Numbered from the stretch's first letter, positions 1 through 10,739 are shown. The stretch: DNA of 64,000 nt from Propionibacterium sp. (GCA_012517405.1 JAAYVB010000030.1:62001-126000); one strand, 5' to 3'. Program-made: numbers and translations. Notes: generated by a model not told the origin, from the letters alone.

Positions 1-37
1 CGATTCCGGTGCTGTTCCCACGCGGCCCAGCCCCGGG

Positions 38-580
38 GTGCAGCCGGATGCGGGCATGCTGGTCAGCTACTCACCGGTCGCGATGGCTCAACGCGCTGCC
101 GGGATTCGCAAGCGGCTCGACCGGACGACGATCATGGGCGTGATCAGCCTGCTCATCACGGGCGCCTTCTATTTTTTCATCCGGCCGGAGCCCAGTAGCG
201 CATTCTTCTGGCTGCTGATCGCTTCTGCGGTGTACACGGTGACGAACATCATTGTGAAGTTCGTCCAACTCAAACGGGCCCGCAAGGCTACCGCTCAGGT
301 GCCGCTCGGGCCGGCCTTCCAGATCGACGATGACGGTCTGGTGGCCTCGACGGTCCCGGAAGGGGAGCGGATCGGCTGGGACCGGATCACCTCCATCGCC
401 GGCCTCGACAAGCTGTTCAGCCCCGGGCCCCGGCTCGAGGTCCGGTGGGACCAGGACCGCAGCTGGTCGGTGCCGATCATCGTGCTGGATGCACCCCCGA
501 GCTCAATCGATTCAGCGCTGCGGGCTTTCTCGCTGGGCCGATTCGGCTTGGATCTCAGTTCAGTTGATGACATTTGGTGA
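38..580 (+). CDS. Small two-helix membrane protein, function unknown
   Basis: A 180-residue protein is read from a GTG at 38. Two hydrophobic segments (about residues 30-48 and 54-75) form a hairpin anchor. A soluble C-terminal half of about 100 residues follows, rich in beta-strand-like alternation, loosely recalling YcxB-type or PH-like membrane-associated domains. The frame stays open to the left edge of the window and no ribosome-binding site marks any candidate start (GTG 38, ATG 56, ATG 80), so the true 5' end may lie outside. It precedes the aldolase gene by 106 bp on the same strand. I do not recognise a specific function. Confidence 0.6.
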   Translation: MQPDAGMLVSYSPVAMAQRAAGIRKRLDRTTIMGVISLLITGAFYFFIRPEPSSAFFWLLIASAVYTVTNIIVKFVQLKRARKATAQVPLGPAFQIDDDGLVASTVPEGERIGWDRITSIAGLDKLFSPGPRLEVRWDQDRSWSVPIIVLDAPPSSIDSALRAFSLGRFGLDLSSVDDIW

Positions 581-686
581 GCTATCGGCCGCCGGTCGTC
601 GGAGTTTGACACAATGGTGACCACGGCAAACGCAGATCCACGAAGACTCGTGGCGAGCGCCGCGAGAACGACAGAAAGAAGCAGAT

Positions 687-1709
<1,023 letters not shown>

Positions 1710-1736
1710 CCATCAACCCAGTAGGTCCTGCAGCAC

Positions 1737-1780
1737 AACGACTGGGCCGGACGCTTGGTTAAGCGTCCGGCCCAGTCGTT
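1737..1780. terminator. Bidirectional terminator between fba and the fructokinase gene
   Basis: A perfect 20-bp stem (1737-1756 with 1761-1780) closes a GGTT loop. It is followed by a T-rich tract on the plus strand and preceded by an A-containing tract. It lies between two convergent genes and can serve both. Confidence 0.85.
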
Positions 1781-1809
1781 TGTTGTCTGCTGCTGTGGCG
1801 TCGTCAGCC

Positions 1810-2799
1810 TCAGCGCAGCAGCGGATCGACCGCGAGCACCCGCTGGACCTCATCGCGCCGAGGGGCGTAGGCACCCGACCGGCTGACTGTCAGACCGGAC
1901 GTGATGACTGCGCGGTGCAGAGCCGTGCGCACCTGGCTCCAATCCGCGCTCCGCAGCTGCGCCTTCGCCAGGGGACTGCCGAGCAGGTCGGCATCAAGCA
2001 GGCCCGACAGGAGACCCGCCATGAACGAATCACCGGCGCCCACCGTATCGGCCACTTCGACATTGAGCGGGTCGACCACCATCATGTCGCGATCTCCGGA
2101 CAGCAGCGCATAGGCACCCCAGGGGCCACGGGTGACGATCACCAGCCCGGGGCCCATCTTGATCCACCTGCGCATGACCTCCTCGACAGGAGTGTCGCCG
2201 TAGAGCCAGGCCACGTCCTCGTCACTTGCCTTGACCACGTCGGACAGCGCAACGATGTCCTCAACGCGGCCGAGCACCTTCTCCGGCGATTCCATCAGTG
2301 CCGGACGCACGTTCGGGTCGTAGCTCACCGTGCCGTTGATCGCCATCCTCTTGACCGCGGCAAGTACCTTGGCCGCACCCGGCTCAAGGGTGGCGGCGAA
2401 GCTACCGGTGTGCAGGTGGGCCAGCGAGGCTGCCGGGGGCAGCTCCGGAACGTCCCAGACCAGCTCGAAATCGTAGGTGGCTCGTCCCTGCGCGTCCAGG
2501 TGGGCGTTCGCAATGGCGGTGCGGTCGGCCTTGTCACTGCCTGGGACGATCCCAACGGTGTGCTTGGTGGCGTGGGCTTCAATGGCCCTGCCCCGCTCAT
2601 CGTCACCCCACCAGGACGCGATCAGCGCCGGATGCCCGAGTTGGGTGATTCCGCATGCGACATTGAGGGGGCTGCCGCCGACATGCTCGGAAAGGATCTG
2701 GTCGTCGCGGATGATGATATCGACCAGCGCCTCGCCCAGGCACAAGACCGGGGCTTCGGTGCGGGCTGGGGCGGTTGGCTCTGCGGTTGGATTCGTCAT
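1810..2799 (-). CDS. PfkB-family carbohydrate kinase, probably fructokinase
   Basis: Cytosolic sugar kinase of the ribokinase (PfkB) family, 329 residues. The N-terminal signature CLGEALVDIIIRD is present. The C-terminal motif DTVGAGDSFMAG supplies the anion hole and catalytic aspartate. The stretch GGSPLNVACGITQLG is typical of fructokinases. The ATG at 2799 has an AGGAG box upstream. The gene lies 29 bp downstream of a sugar porter gene on the same strand, so uptake followed by phosphorylation of a free hexose such as fructose is likely. Substrate specificity within PfkB cannot be settled by eye. Confidence 0.85.
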   Translation of the reverse strand: MTNPTAEPTAPARTEAPVLCLGEALVDIIIRDDQILSEHVGGSPLNVACGITQLGHPALIASWWGDDERGRAIEAHATKHTVGIVPGSDKADRTAIANAHLDAQGRATYDFELVWDVPELPPAASLAHLHTGSFAATLEPGAAKVLAAVKRMAINGTVSYDPNVRPALMESPEKVLGRVEDIVALSDVVKASDEDVAWLYGDTPVEEVMRRWIKMGPGLVIVTRGPWGAYALLSGDRDMMVVDPLNVEVADTVGAGDSFMAGLLSGLLDADLLGSPLAKAQLRSADWSQVRTALHRAVITSGLTVSRSGAYAPRRDEVQRVLAVDPLLR

Positions 2800-2828
2800 G
2801 ACACTCCTTTATGTCAATCGAGGGGCGG

Positions 2829-4235
2829 CTATTGCTCGAGTCCGAGCTTGGCTGACATCTCCTCCAGGGGCACACCCTTGGTCTCCGGCATGACCTTCTG
2901 CACCCAGAGCAGCTGGCCACACATGAAGACGAAGAAGATGGCGAATGCGATGCCGCCACCGAGTTTATCGACGATCGGGGGGAATGCGTAGGTGGTTAGC
3001 GCGGCAAACGTCCAGTGGGTGAGGCTACCGAACGACTGACCACGCGCCCGCACCCGGTTCGGGAAGATCTCCGAGATGAACACCCAGATGACCGAACCCT
3101 GCCCGAAGGCATGCGCTGCGATGAAGACGAGCAGGCCGATGAGCACCAGCACCGAGGAGGTCGAGTTGTAGCGGCCCTCGAAGGTGAACATGATGATGGT
3201 GAGGAAGCCGAGGCTGATCAGGTAGCCGATCGAGCCGACGAACATCAACGAGCGGCGCCCGATGCGGTCGATGACCGTCAGTGCGGTCATGGTGGCGACC
3301 AGGTTCATGAAGCCCACTGCCACGCTCATCAGGTAGGACGCGTTGTCGGAGGCGCCCGCCTGCTGCATGACAACCGGAGCGTAGTAGAGGATCGCGTTCA
3401 CGCCGGACAGCTGGTTGAACATGGCGATCGCGAAGGCCATCAGGATCACCTTGCGGTAGCGCTTGGTGAAGAACGGCACCTTGGTCGCGCGCGCCGCGGC
3501 GTCCTGCTGGAGCTGAGCGCGGATCTCGGAGATCTGGAGGTCGGATTCCTCAACCGTCTTGCAGAGCTGGCGGCTGATCTGCACGGCCTGGGCTTCGCGT
3601 CCGTGGGCCATCAGCCAGCGCGGAGTCTCGGGAACGGTGAGCAGCAGCAGGACGAAGATCGTCGCCGGCGCGGCCATCACGCCGAGCATCCAGCGCCAAG
3701 CGGTCTCTTCGGCGACGATCTGGCGGATGATGAAGTTGCTCAAGTAGGCGAGCAGGATGCCGAGCACGATATTGAACTGGACGAGGCCGACCAGGCGGCC
3801 ACGTTGGGCCGGCGGGGCGATCTCAGCGGTGTAGATCGGCGCGCACACGCTCGACATGCCGACGCCGATACCCCCGAGGAACCGGAAGAGCATGAAGACG
3901 TTGTGACCGAAGGGGCCTTCGGGTGCCAGGGCGGTCCCCAGCGCACCGACGAGGTAGAAGGCACCGATGACGAACAGCATCTTGCGGCGGCCGTACTTGT
4001 CGGCGAGTTGCCCGGCGAAAATAGCACCGACGATGGTGCCGATGGTAGCGATCGCGACGGTGAAACCGAGACCGCTCGAGGTGAGGCTGTACACGCGTTC
4101 GAGGGAGGTGGTGGTGCCCGAGATAACGGCGGTGTCGAAGCCGAAGATCAAACCGCCGATGGAGGCGACGATGGCACTGCGGATGACCAGCGAATTGGCG
4201 CCCGCGTGTTGTTGGGTGACGGAAGTATCCGACAT
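2829..4235 (-). CDS. MFS sugar porter (sugar:H+ symporter)
   Basis: A 468-residue major facilitator protein with about 12 membrane helices. The sugar porter signatures are visible: DKYGRRK after helix 2, DRIGRRS after helix 8, AYLS/FIIRQ in the middle, and PETKGVPLEE just after the last helix. It should import a hexose, pentose or inositol with protons. It is first in a two-gene unit with the fructokinase, and a LacI-type palindrome lies 53 bp upstream of the start codon, suggesting sugar-responsive repression. The exact sugar is unknown, though the fructokinase neighbour favours fructose or a related hexose. Confidence 0.9.
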   Translation of the reverse strand: MSDTSVTQQHAGANSLVIRSAIVASIGGLIFGFDTAVISGTTTSLERVYSLTSSGLGFTVAIATIGTIVGAIFAGQLADKYGRRKMLFVIGAFYLVGALGTALAPEGPFGHNVFMLFRFLGGIGVGMSSVCAPIYTAEIAPPAQRGRLVGLVQFNIVLGILLAYLSNFIIRQIVAEETAWRWMLGVMAAPATIFVLLLLTVPETPRWLMAHGREAQAVQISRQLCKTVEESDLQISEIRAQLQQDAAARATKVPFFTKRYRKVILMAFAIAMFNQLSGVNAILYYAPVVMQQAGASDNASYLMSVAVGFMNLVATMTALTVIDRIGRRSLMFVGSIGYLISLGFLTIIMFTFEGRYNSTSSVLVLIGLLVFIAAHAFGQGSVIWVFISEIFPNRVRARGQSFGSLTHWTFAALTTYAFPPIVDKLGGGIAFAIFFVFMCGQLLWVQKVMPETKGVPLEEMSAKLGLEQ

Positions 4236-4287
4236 TTTGGGGTTATTCCTTGCCTTAGGTGTGGGGTCTCCTATGACGACATCTGCT

Positions 4288-4297
4288 ACAACGTTGT
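4288..4297. promoter_or_regulatory. LacI-type operator-like palindrome upstream of the sugar porter
   Basis: The perfect 10-bp palindrome ACAACGTTGT carries the central ACGT/AACGTT core common in LacI-family operators. It lies in the 243-bp region upstream of the sugar porter. No LacI-family gene is in the window. The rest of 4236-4478 shows no gene. Confidence 0.4.
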
Positions 4298-4478
4298 CGC
4301 TAGGAGGGAAACTACGCCCTTAGCAGCGTCCTCGGCAAGGGGTCGCGCGCATTGCTGAGTCAGTGGTCGAGCCCGACGCCGCCCACCGTGCAGGCAGCGC
4401 TCGATCACCGCGCCGGCGATGGCCCGATGTCGTCCAGGGATCGCCCGCTCACCGAGTCGGCCCGGCCTTCCGCGCGCG

Positions 4479-5342
4479 TCATTGCGCCAGCAGCGCCATG
4501 CGCTCATCGAGAGTGACCGGGGCCTCGCCGATCGCGGCGGGTAGCCCCCCGAGCGCGGCCAGAACCTGCTCGGGTGTCGCGCCGAGAACGCGCACCCCTC
4601 GGCACGCCAGGCTCACCAGCAGCCCAGCCTGCACCAGCCGGTCGAACGCGGCCTGCCAATCGGCGGCCTCGACGGTGACGACGGTGGCCCCGGCGATGAT
4701 GTCGGCCTCGGTGCCCTCAGCGGCGATCAATCCGTCGACCATGACCGCCAGCCGGTCGCACTGGATGGCTTCGTTCATGGTGTGAGTGGTGACCAGCACA
4801 CCGATTCCGGCCGCGGCCTGCCGTCCGATCACCTCCCACAGTTCGGCGGACTCCAGCGGCCCGACCCCTGAGGTCGGCTCATCGAGGACGAGCAACAGCG
4901 GCCCGTGCGCAAGGGCGATGTCGAAGGCGAGCCGGCGTTGCAGGCCGAGTGGCAGCTCACGCACCAGACGCCGCGGGTAGCTGTCGACCGACAATGCCCG
5001 CTCGGACGCGGAGGCAGTCGCGCCGGTCCGGATGCCGTAGGCGGCTGCCGAGAACTGGGCATTCTCGCGTGGGGTCAGATCGGGATACAGTCCGCGGCCT
5101 TGCGGAACATACCCGATGCGGGCGCGGCCGAGCCTCGACGGCGGCCGGCCGAACAGCAGTGAGGTACCGCCCGACGGGGCGAGGATGCCCAGGGCGCAGC
5201 GCATGAACGTGGTCTTGCCGGCGCCGTTGGCGCCCAGCAGCCCGACGATCTCGCCGGCTTCGACGTCGAGGTCGACCCCGCGCACCGCGTCGAGATCTCC
5301 GTAGCTCTTGCGCAGCGATCTGGTGCTGAGCAGGGCGTTCAT
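4479..5342 (-). CDS. ABC-2 exporter ATP-binding protein B
   Basis: A 287-residue ATPase starting at MNALLSTRSL. The Walker A motif is GANGAGKT, Walker B is LLLVLDEPTSG, and the H-loop is TTHTMNEA. The ABC signature is degenerate: LPLGLQRRL replaces the usual LSGGQ. The start overlaps the stop of the preceding ATPase by 4 nt (ATGA), so the two are translationally coupled. The long upstream extension of this reading frame has biased composition and overlaps the other ATPase, so it was discarded. The locus resembles RbbA/YbhF-YhhJ exporters, in which two ATPase units serve an ABC-2 permease. The exported substrate is unknown; drugs or lipids are typical. Confidence 0.85.
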   Translation of the reverse strand: MNALLSTRSLRKSYGDLDAVRGVDLDVEAGEIVGLLGANGAGKTTFMRCALGILAPSGGTSLLFGRPPSRLGRARIGYVPQGRGLYPDLTPRENAQFSAAAYGIRTGATASASERALSVDSYPRRLVRELPLGLQRRLAFDIALAHGPLLLVLDEPTSGVGPLESAELWEVIGRQAAAGIGVLVTTHTMNEAIQCDRLAVMVDGLIAAEGTEADIIAGATVVTVEAADWQAAFDRLVQAGLLVSLACRGVRVLGATPEQVLAALGGLPAAIGEAPVTLDERMALLAQ

Positions 5343-6145
5343 GCTGCATCCTGCTTGGCTCGCAGTGCCGCAGCCACCACGACGTCGTGCAGATCCGCGG
5401 CGATGACCTCGGCGCCGGGCGGGGCTGTGGCGGCCCAGCAGTGCCACGATCGGCCCACTCGCCAGGCCTGTCCCGGCCCGCGGTGGGTGGCCACCCAGAA
5501 GGCACCGGGAGCGCTGCGCACGGCCTCGGCCGGATCGCCGGACAGCAGCGTCCGCCCTGCTTCGAGGGCGAGGAATCGGGTTGCCCGCTCGGCTTCGTCC
5601 AGGTAGGTCGTCGTGGTGAGGACGGCCGCCCCCTCGGCGGCCGCGCGGCTGATCAGCCGCCACAGTTCGACCCTGCTGACCGGATCGACGCCGGTGCTCG
5701 GCTCGTCGAGCAGAACCAACTGGGGGTGCCCGACCAGGGCCATGATCACACCGAGTTTGCGGCGCATGCCGCCCGACAGCGCCGAGCCGAGCCGGTCATG
5801 TGCTGTCTGCAGCCCGGCCAGTTCGATCAGCTCACTGCTGCGGGCCACGGCCTGGCTGCGGCTGAGCCCGAAGACCGAGGCCACGAACTCGAGGTTCTGG
5901 CGCACGGTCAGGTTCGCCCATGAGCCGGCCGAGGCCGGCAGCATGCCGAGGTCGCACCCGATGGGTGCCGAGACGGTGCCGCGCTCGGGTACCACCCGCC
6001 CGGCGAGCACCCGCAGCAGTGTCGTCTTACCGGCGCCGTCGCCGCCGACGACAGTGCTCACGGTGCCAGGCGCCACGTCGAAGCTGACGTCGTCCAAGGC
6101 CGGGACCTCGCCGAAATGCACGCTGACATTGCGGACGCCGAACAT
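5339..6145 (-). CDS. ABC-2 exporter ATP-binding protein A
   Basis: A 268-residue ATPase starting at MFGVRNVSVHF. Walker A is GGDGAGKTT, the signature LSGGMRRKLG is intact, and Walker B is LVLLDEPSTGVD. At the H-loop position the usual histidine is replaced (TTTTYLDEAE). It overlaps the permease stop by 1 nt (TGATG) upstream and the second ATPase by 4 nt downstream. Its defects complement those of the second ATPase, so the pair probably forms an asymmetric heterodimer with one good site, as in RbbA/YbhF-type systems. That pairing is an inference from order and motifs. Confidence 0.85.
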   Translation of the reverse strand: MFGVRNVSVHFGEVPALDDVSFDVAPGTVSTVVGGDGAGKTTLLRVLAGRVVPERGTVSAPIGCDLGMLPASAGSWANLTVRQNLEFVASVFGLSRSQAVARSSELIELAGLQTAHDRLGSALSGGMRRKLGVIMALVGHPQLVLLDEPSTGVDPVSRVELWRLISRAAAEGAAVLTTTTYLDEAERATRFLALEAGRTLLSGDPAEAVRSAPGAFWVATHRGPGQAWRVGRSWHCWAATAPPGAEVIAADLHDVVVAAALRAKQDAA

Positions 6146-7197
6146 CAGGCAGCCCTGCGCGCGGCAACGTGCTTGCCGGTCGTGCCGGCCTGGTGGCGCT
6201 GGTGCGGGGCCAGGGAGGCGCCGAAACGCAGGATCGCGACGGACAAGATGATGACCGCCATCGCGGCCAGGATGAGCAGGCTCGGCCACAGATCGCCGAA
6301 ACCCGCGCCACGCAGCAGAACCCCGTGGGCCACCTTGATGAAATACGTCAGTGGCAGGCCGTAGCCGATCCAGCGCACGCCCCACGGCATGGCCTCCAGG
6401 GGAAAGATCATCCCCGACAGCAGAATCTGGGGAAACATGAAGAACATCGCGGTCTGGATGGCCTGGCCGGTGGTATCGGCCAGGGTCGAGGCGAGCACCC
6501 CGAAGCCCAGCACCGCCAGCAGGAAGAGCGCGGCGCCGAGCGCGTAAACCCAGATCGGGCCGTTGAACGGCACGTCGAACAGCGACAACCCGAGCAGTGT
6601 GACGACGGTGATGTCGAACAGAGCCAACACGAAATAGGGTGCGATCTTGCCGATGATCACCGCCGGCGGCCGGATCGGCAGCACCGCGAACTGCTCGATG
6701 GTGCCCGTCTCCTTCTCGCGGACCAGCCCGATCGAGGTGATGATGGTGCCGATCAGGGCCATCACCAGCCCGGCGATGGCCGGCACCAGCACCCACGATG
6801 TCGACAGATCGGGGTTGAAGAGCACCTCGGCGCGCAGCAGCCCACCGCTGTTGCCGGTCGCGACCTGCACCGACTGGGCCACGAACAGCGCCGATCCGTC
6901 GACGTAGGCGGTCATCGGCATGGTGTCGGTGTCGATCACCACGTCCACCTGATCGGAGCGCAACAACTCGACCGGATCAGTGCCGCTGACGTCCTCGGTG
7001 ACGTCGAACAGGTCGGGAAGCCGGTCCGTGACGGTGCCCGCGTTGTTGCCGATGACCGCGGTCGAGATGTGCTCGACGCTGAAGTTCGCCGCGTAGCCGA
7101 AGATCACCAGCAGGACCACCGGAAGCAGGACAACCATCGCAAGTGTCCGGCGGTCTCGTCCCAGCTCACGGAACTCTTTGACGATCATGGCGCGCAT
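6145..7197 (-). CDS. ABC-2 type exporter permease (YhhJ/YbhR-like)
   Basis: A 350-residue membrane protein. It has one N-terminal helix (about residues 20-38) and a large extracytoplasmic domain of about 130 residues. A cluster of five helices follows, containing the ABC-2 permease landmark REKETGTIEQFAVLPIRP. It is the first gene of a tight three-gene unit with two ATPases and supplies the transmembrane path of an exporter. The last 20 residues are basic and histidine-rich. A short gap of 76 bp separates it from ilvD upstream, with no clear terminator. Confidence 0.88.
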   Translation of the reverse strand: MRAMIVKEFRELGRDRRTLAMVVLLPVVLLVIFGYAANFSVEHISTAVIGNNAGTVTDRLPDLFDVTEDVSGTDPVELLRSDQVDVVIDTDTMPMTAYVDGSALFVAQSVQVATGNSGGLLRAEVLFNPDLSTSWVLVPAIAGLVMALIGTIITSIGLVREKETGTIEQFAVLPIRPPAVIIGKIAPYFVLALFDITVVTLLGLSLFDVPFNGPIWVYALGAALFLLAVLGFGVLASTLADTTGQAIQTAMFFMFPQILLSGMIFPLEAMPWGVRWIGYGLPLTYFIKVAHGVLLRGAGFGDLWPSLLILAAMAVIILSVAILRFGASLAPHQRHQAGTTGKHVAARRAA

Positions 7198-7273
7198 ATC
7201 GCAAGCCTGATCTTGGCGCGGGGTTAAGTCAACGCTGTCGAGTCAACCCCGCACCGATCGCCACGACGGACGC

Positions 7274-9118
7274 TCAGTCGAGCTGGCGGCGGGTGGCACC
7301 CTTGTCGGCGCTTTGGGCGAGCAGCGCGAAGATCTTCAGCGAGTTGCTGACCTTGCGGTCGCGGGTGGCCGGACGCCAGCCCTTGGCGTCCTGCTCGGTG
7401 CGCCGGGCATCGAGTTCCTCGTCGCTCAACTCCACGTTGATGGTGCGCCCGGGGATGTCGATCGCGATGATGTCGCCGTCGCGGACCAGGCCGATCGCGC
7501 CTCCGCTCGCGGCTTCGGGGCTGATGTGACCCAGCGAGAGTCCGGACGATCCGCCCGAGAAGCGTCCGTCGGTGATCAGGGCGCACTTCGGGCCGAGCCC
7601 GACGCCCTTCAGGTAGCTGGTCGGGTAGAGCATCTCCTGCATACCGGGGCCGCCCTTGGGACCCTCATAGCGCACCACGACCACGTCGCCGGCCTCGATG
7701 CGGCCGCTGAGGATCGCGTCCACGGCCTCTTCCTGCGATTCGGTGACCTTGGCCGGACCACGGAAGACCCACTGGTCGACGGGCACGCCCGCGGTCTTGA
7801 CCACACAACCGTCGGCCGCAATGTTGCCCTTGAGGATCGCCAGGCCGCCATCGGTGGTGTAGGCATGCTCGACGGAGCGGATACACCCGTTCTCGGCATC
7901 CAGATCGAGGGTGTCCCACAGGGCGGTCGCGGAGAACATCTGGGTGGTGCGGACGCCTCCGGGGGCCGCATGGAAGAGCCGTTCGGCCTCCGGCAGTGCT
8001 TGACCGCCGCGGACGTCCCAGTCGTCCAAATAGCCCTGGATCGAATCATGGTGGACCGAGTGCACGTCGGGATCGAGCAGCCCGGCGCGGTTGAGCTCGC
8101 CGAGGATCGCGGGGATGCCACCGGCGCGGTGCACGTCCTCGATGAAGTAGTTCTTGGTGTTGGGAGCCACCTTGCAGATGCACGGCACGTGGCGGCTGAG
8201 GTCGTCGATGTCGTCCTGGGTGAATCCGGCGTTGGCCTCCTGGGCGGCGGCCAGCAGGTGCAGGATCGTGTTGGTCGAGCCGCCCATGGCGATGTCCATC
8301 ACCATCGCGTTCGAGAACGCCTTCTTGGTGGCGATCGACAGCGGCAGCACCGACTCGTCGTCCTGGTCGTACCAGCGCTTGGAGATCTCGACGATGGTCT
8401 TGCCGGCCTGCTCGAACAGTTCGCGGCGGTAGGCATGGGTGGCCAGCGTGGTGCCGTTGCCCGGCAGCGCCAGGCCGAGCGCCTCGGTCAGGCAGTTCAT
8501 CGAGTTCGCCGTGAACATGCCCGAACACGAACCGCAGGTGGGGCAGGCCTCCTGCTCCATGCGCCACAACTCGGCATCCGAGACCTTCTGATCGACGGCG
8601 TTGATCATCGCATCGATCAGGTCGAGACGTTGCGACTGGGTGCCGTCGTCCATCGTGATCGGACGCCCGGATTCCATCGGGCCACCCGAGACGAAGATCG
8701 TCGGGATGTTCAGCCGCAGCGCGGCCAGCAGCATGCCGGGAGTGATCTTGTCGCAGTTGCTGATGCAGACCAGTGCGTCGGCCTTGTGCCCGTTGACCAT
8801 GTACTCGACCGAGTCGGCGATGATCTCGCGGCTGGGCAGCGAGTAAAGCATGCCGTCGTGGCCCATCGCGATGCCGTCGTCGATGGCGATCGTGCTGAAC
8901 TCGCGCGCGATGCCGCCGGCCTGCTTGACCGCATCGGCCACGATGGTGCCGACGTCGCGCAGTCCGACGTGGCCGGGCACGAACTGGGTGAAGCTGTTCG
9001 CGATGGCGATAATCGGCTTGCCGAAGTCCTCGTTGGTGAGTCCGGTGGCGCGCCACAGGGCGCGGGCACCGGCCATATTGCGGCCATCTGTGGTCGTGCG
9101 GGATCGCAACTTCGGCAT
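7274..9118 (-). CDS. ilvD: Dihydroxy-acid dehydratase
   Basis: A 614-residue iron-sulfur enzyme of valine, isoleucine and leucine synthesis that converts 2,3-dihydroxy-3-methyl acids to 2-oxo acids. Conserved cluster and active-site motifs are clear: [28 protein letters not shown] and GRFSGGSSG near the C-terminus. The start ATG at 9118 has an AAGGAAGG ribosome-binding site 7 nt away. It sits alone here, without ilvBNC or leu genes. I looked for a branched-chain-rich leader peptide or T-box in the 145 bp upstream and saw none. Confidence 0.96.
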   Translation of the reverse strand: MPKLRSRTTTDGRNMAGARALWRATGLTNEDFGKPIIAIANSFTQFVPGHVGLRDVGTIVADAVKQAGGIAREFSTIAIDDGIAMGHDGMLYSLPSREIIADSVEYMVNGHKADALVCISNCDKITPGMLLAALRLNIPTIFVSGGPMESGRPITMDDGTQSQRLDLIDAMINAVDQKVSDAELWRMEQEACPTCGSCSGMFTANSMNCLTEALGLALPGNGTTLATHAYRRELFEQAGKTIVEISKRWYDQDDESVLPLSIATKKAFSNAMVMDIAMGGSTNTILHLLAAAQEANAGFTQDDIDDLSRHVPCICKVAPNTKNYFIEDVHRAGGIPAILGELNRAGLLDPDVHSVHHDSIQGYLDDWDVRGGQALPEAERLFHAAPGGVRTTQMFSATALWDTLDLDAENGCIRSVEHAYTTDGGLAILKGNIAADGCVVKTAGVPVDQWVFRGPAKVTESQEEAVDAILSGRIEAGDVVVVRYEGPKGGPGMQEMLYPTSYLKGVGLGPKCALITDGRFSGGSSGLSLGHISPEAASGGAIGLVRDGDIIAIDIPGRTINVELSDEELDARRTEQDAKGWRPATRDRKVSNSLKIFALLAQSADKGATRRQLD

Positions 9119-9207
9119 GATTCAACCTTCCTTCGCTCCTACCAAGGCTAGCCGCCGATCCCAGCCGGACCCGTTGAGGACGTCCTTACCTGAAGGAGTC
9201 CACAGCA

Positions 9208-9236
9208 CAGCGGCTGCCGACTTCCGGCAGCCGCTG
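9208..9236. terminator. Hairpin terminator after the E3 gene
   Basis: A perfect 12-bp GC-rich stem (9208-9219 with 9225-9236) with a 5-nt loop lies 28 bp beyond the stop codon of the E3 gene (9264), between it and ilvD. There is no long T tract, so efficiency is uncertain. Confidence 0.6.
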
Positions 9237-9263
9237 GGATGGCCGGCGCGCCCGGGGGAGGGG

Positions 9264-10736
9264 TCAAACCAGTTGGGCGGTTCGGGTTTGACTCGGGGTC
9301 GGGGCCGTCGTGGGCATCGAGTGGATGGCCCGACCGAGGGCAGCCAGCACCGATTCATGCATTGCTTCGGAGACCGACGGGTGCGGGAAGATGATCTCCG
9401 CCAGCGATTCAGCGGTGGCTTCCAGGCCGTGCGCGATCGAGAATCCTTCGATCAGTTCGGTCACCTCGGGTCCGACCATGTGCGCACCCAGCAGTTCACC
9501 GGACTCGGCATCGAAGATCGTCTTCACGAACCCGATGCCTTCACCCTGAGCCAGTGCCTTGCCATTGGCCGCCAGATCGAAGACTCCCACCTCGATCGGA
9601 CGACCCAGCGCGCGGGCCTGCTGCTCGGTGCGGCCGATGCTGGCGATCTGTGGACGGCTGTAGGTGCAGCGCGGCACGAACCACCGATCCAGCTGCCGGA
9701 CCCCGGGTGCTCCTGCGATATGGTCGACGCAGATCAGCGCCTCATGACTGGCCTTGTGAGCCAGGCACGGACCGCCGGCCACGTCGCCGATCGCATAGAG
9801 CCCCGCCACGCCCGTGCGGCACCATTCGTCGATGGCGATGAAGCCCCGCTCGAACCCGACACCGAGTTCGGCCAAGCCGAGCCCCTCGGTATTGGGCACG
9901 ACCCCCGCGGCGACCAGCAAGTGCTCGCTGCGAATGGTCTCGGATGCTCCACCGGCCACCGTGAACGTGGTGCTCACACCGGTGCCGTCCGCCGTCACCG
10001 TGCCGACCGTCACCCCGGCCTCGCAGCGGATACCGCGGGACCGCAGCTGCCTGACCACCGCCGCCGAGACGGCGGCGTCCTCGGCAGGCAGGACCCGGTC
10101 CAACGCCTCCAGCACGGTCACCTCGGTACCCAGCGCGCCGTACAGGCTGGCGAACTCGATACCGATCGCGCCGGAGCCGATGATCACCAGCGATTCCGGC
10201 AGCTTCTTGGGACTCAACGCGTCGGTGGACGTCCAGATCCGGTCGCCGTCCGGCGTGATCCCCGGCAGTACCCGAGGACGGGCACCGGTCGCCACGATGA
10301 TGTGGTCGGCCTGCAGTTCGCGAATCGGCTGGCCGTCGGCGGTGACGGTGAGCTCGCCCTTGCCGCTGAGCACAGCCGAGCCCCGAATCACCTCGACCCC
10401 GTTGCCGGTCAGCAGGGCCGACACCCCGCTGACCAGCCGGGACACCACCGAGCGGCTGAACTTCACCAGCTGCTGCATGTCGAAACCCACCTCGGCCGGC
10501 ACATCGAATCCGTACCGGCCGGCATCGGCGATCGCATGCGCGGTGTCGGCCCCGTGCAGCAGCGCCTTGGTCGGGATGCACCCCCAGTTGAGGCACACCC
10601 CGCCCAACTCGCCGCGTTCAACGATCGCGGTCCGCAGCCCGTACTGTGCAGCGCGGATCGCCGCGACATAGCCACCCGGCCCGGCTCCGATCACCACCAC
10701 ATCGAATGCGTCGGATGAAACGCTTGTTCGGGTCAT
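9264..10736 (-). CDS. acoL: Dihydrolipoyl dehydrogenase (E3) of the acetoin dehydrogenase-type complex
   Basis: A 490-residue flavoprotein that reoxidises dihydrolipoyl groups with NAD+. It has the N-terminal FAD motif GAGPGGYVAAIRAAQ and the redox disulfide GGVCLNWGCIPTKALL. The NAD-binding motif is GSGAIGIEFASLYGALG, a second FAD motif ends in YAIGDVAGG, and the C-terminal catalytic HPSVSE follows. It is the last gene of a four-gene unit, 3 nt after the E2 stop. Being encoded with its own E1/E2 suggests a dedicated E3 rather than the general housekeeping one. Confidence 0.92.
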   Translation of the reverse strand: MTRTSVSSDAFDVVVIGAGPGGYVAAIRAAQYGLRTAIVERGELGGVCLNWGCIPTKALLHGADTAHAIADAGRYGFDVPAEVGFDMQQLVKFSRSVVSRLVSGVSALLTGNGVEVIRGSAVLSGKGELTVTADGQPIRELQADHIIVATGARPRVLPGITPDGDRIWTSTDALSPKKLPESLVIIGSGAIGIEFASLYGALGTEVTVLEALDRVLPAEDAAVSAAVVRQLRSRGIRCEAGVTVGTVTADGTGVSTTFTVAGGASETIRSEHLLVAAGVVPNTEGLGLAELGVGFERGFIAIDEWCRTGVAGLYAIGDVAGGPCLAHKASHEALICVDHIAGAPGVRQLDRWFVPRCTYSRPQIASIGRTEQQARALGRPIEVGVFDLAANGKALAQGEGIGFVKTIFDAESGELLGAHMVGPEVTELIEGFSIAHGLEATAESLAEIIFPHPSVSEAMHESVLAALGRAIHSMPTTAPTPSQTRTAQLV

Positions 10737-10739
10737 GAT

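Noticed and set aside
5343-5663. An N-terminal extension of 107 codons on exporter ATPase B
   Set aside because: It overlaps the other ATPase gene and is Arg/Gly-rich without similarity. The internal ATG at 5342 overlaps the upstream stop as ATGA and begins the normal ABC domain.
9119-9190. Attenuator or T-box upstream of ilvD
   Set aside because: No short ORF rich in branched-chain codons and no T-box signature can be seen. The hairpin at 9208-9236 is better explained as the terminator of the upstream E3 gene.
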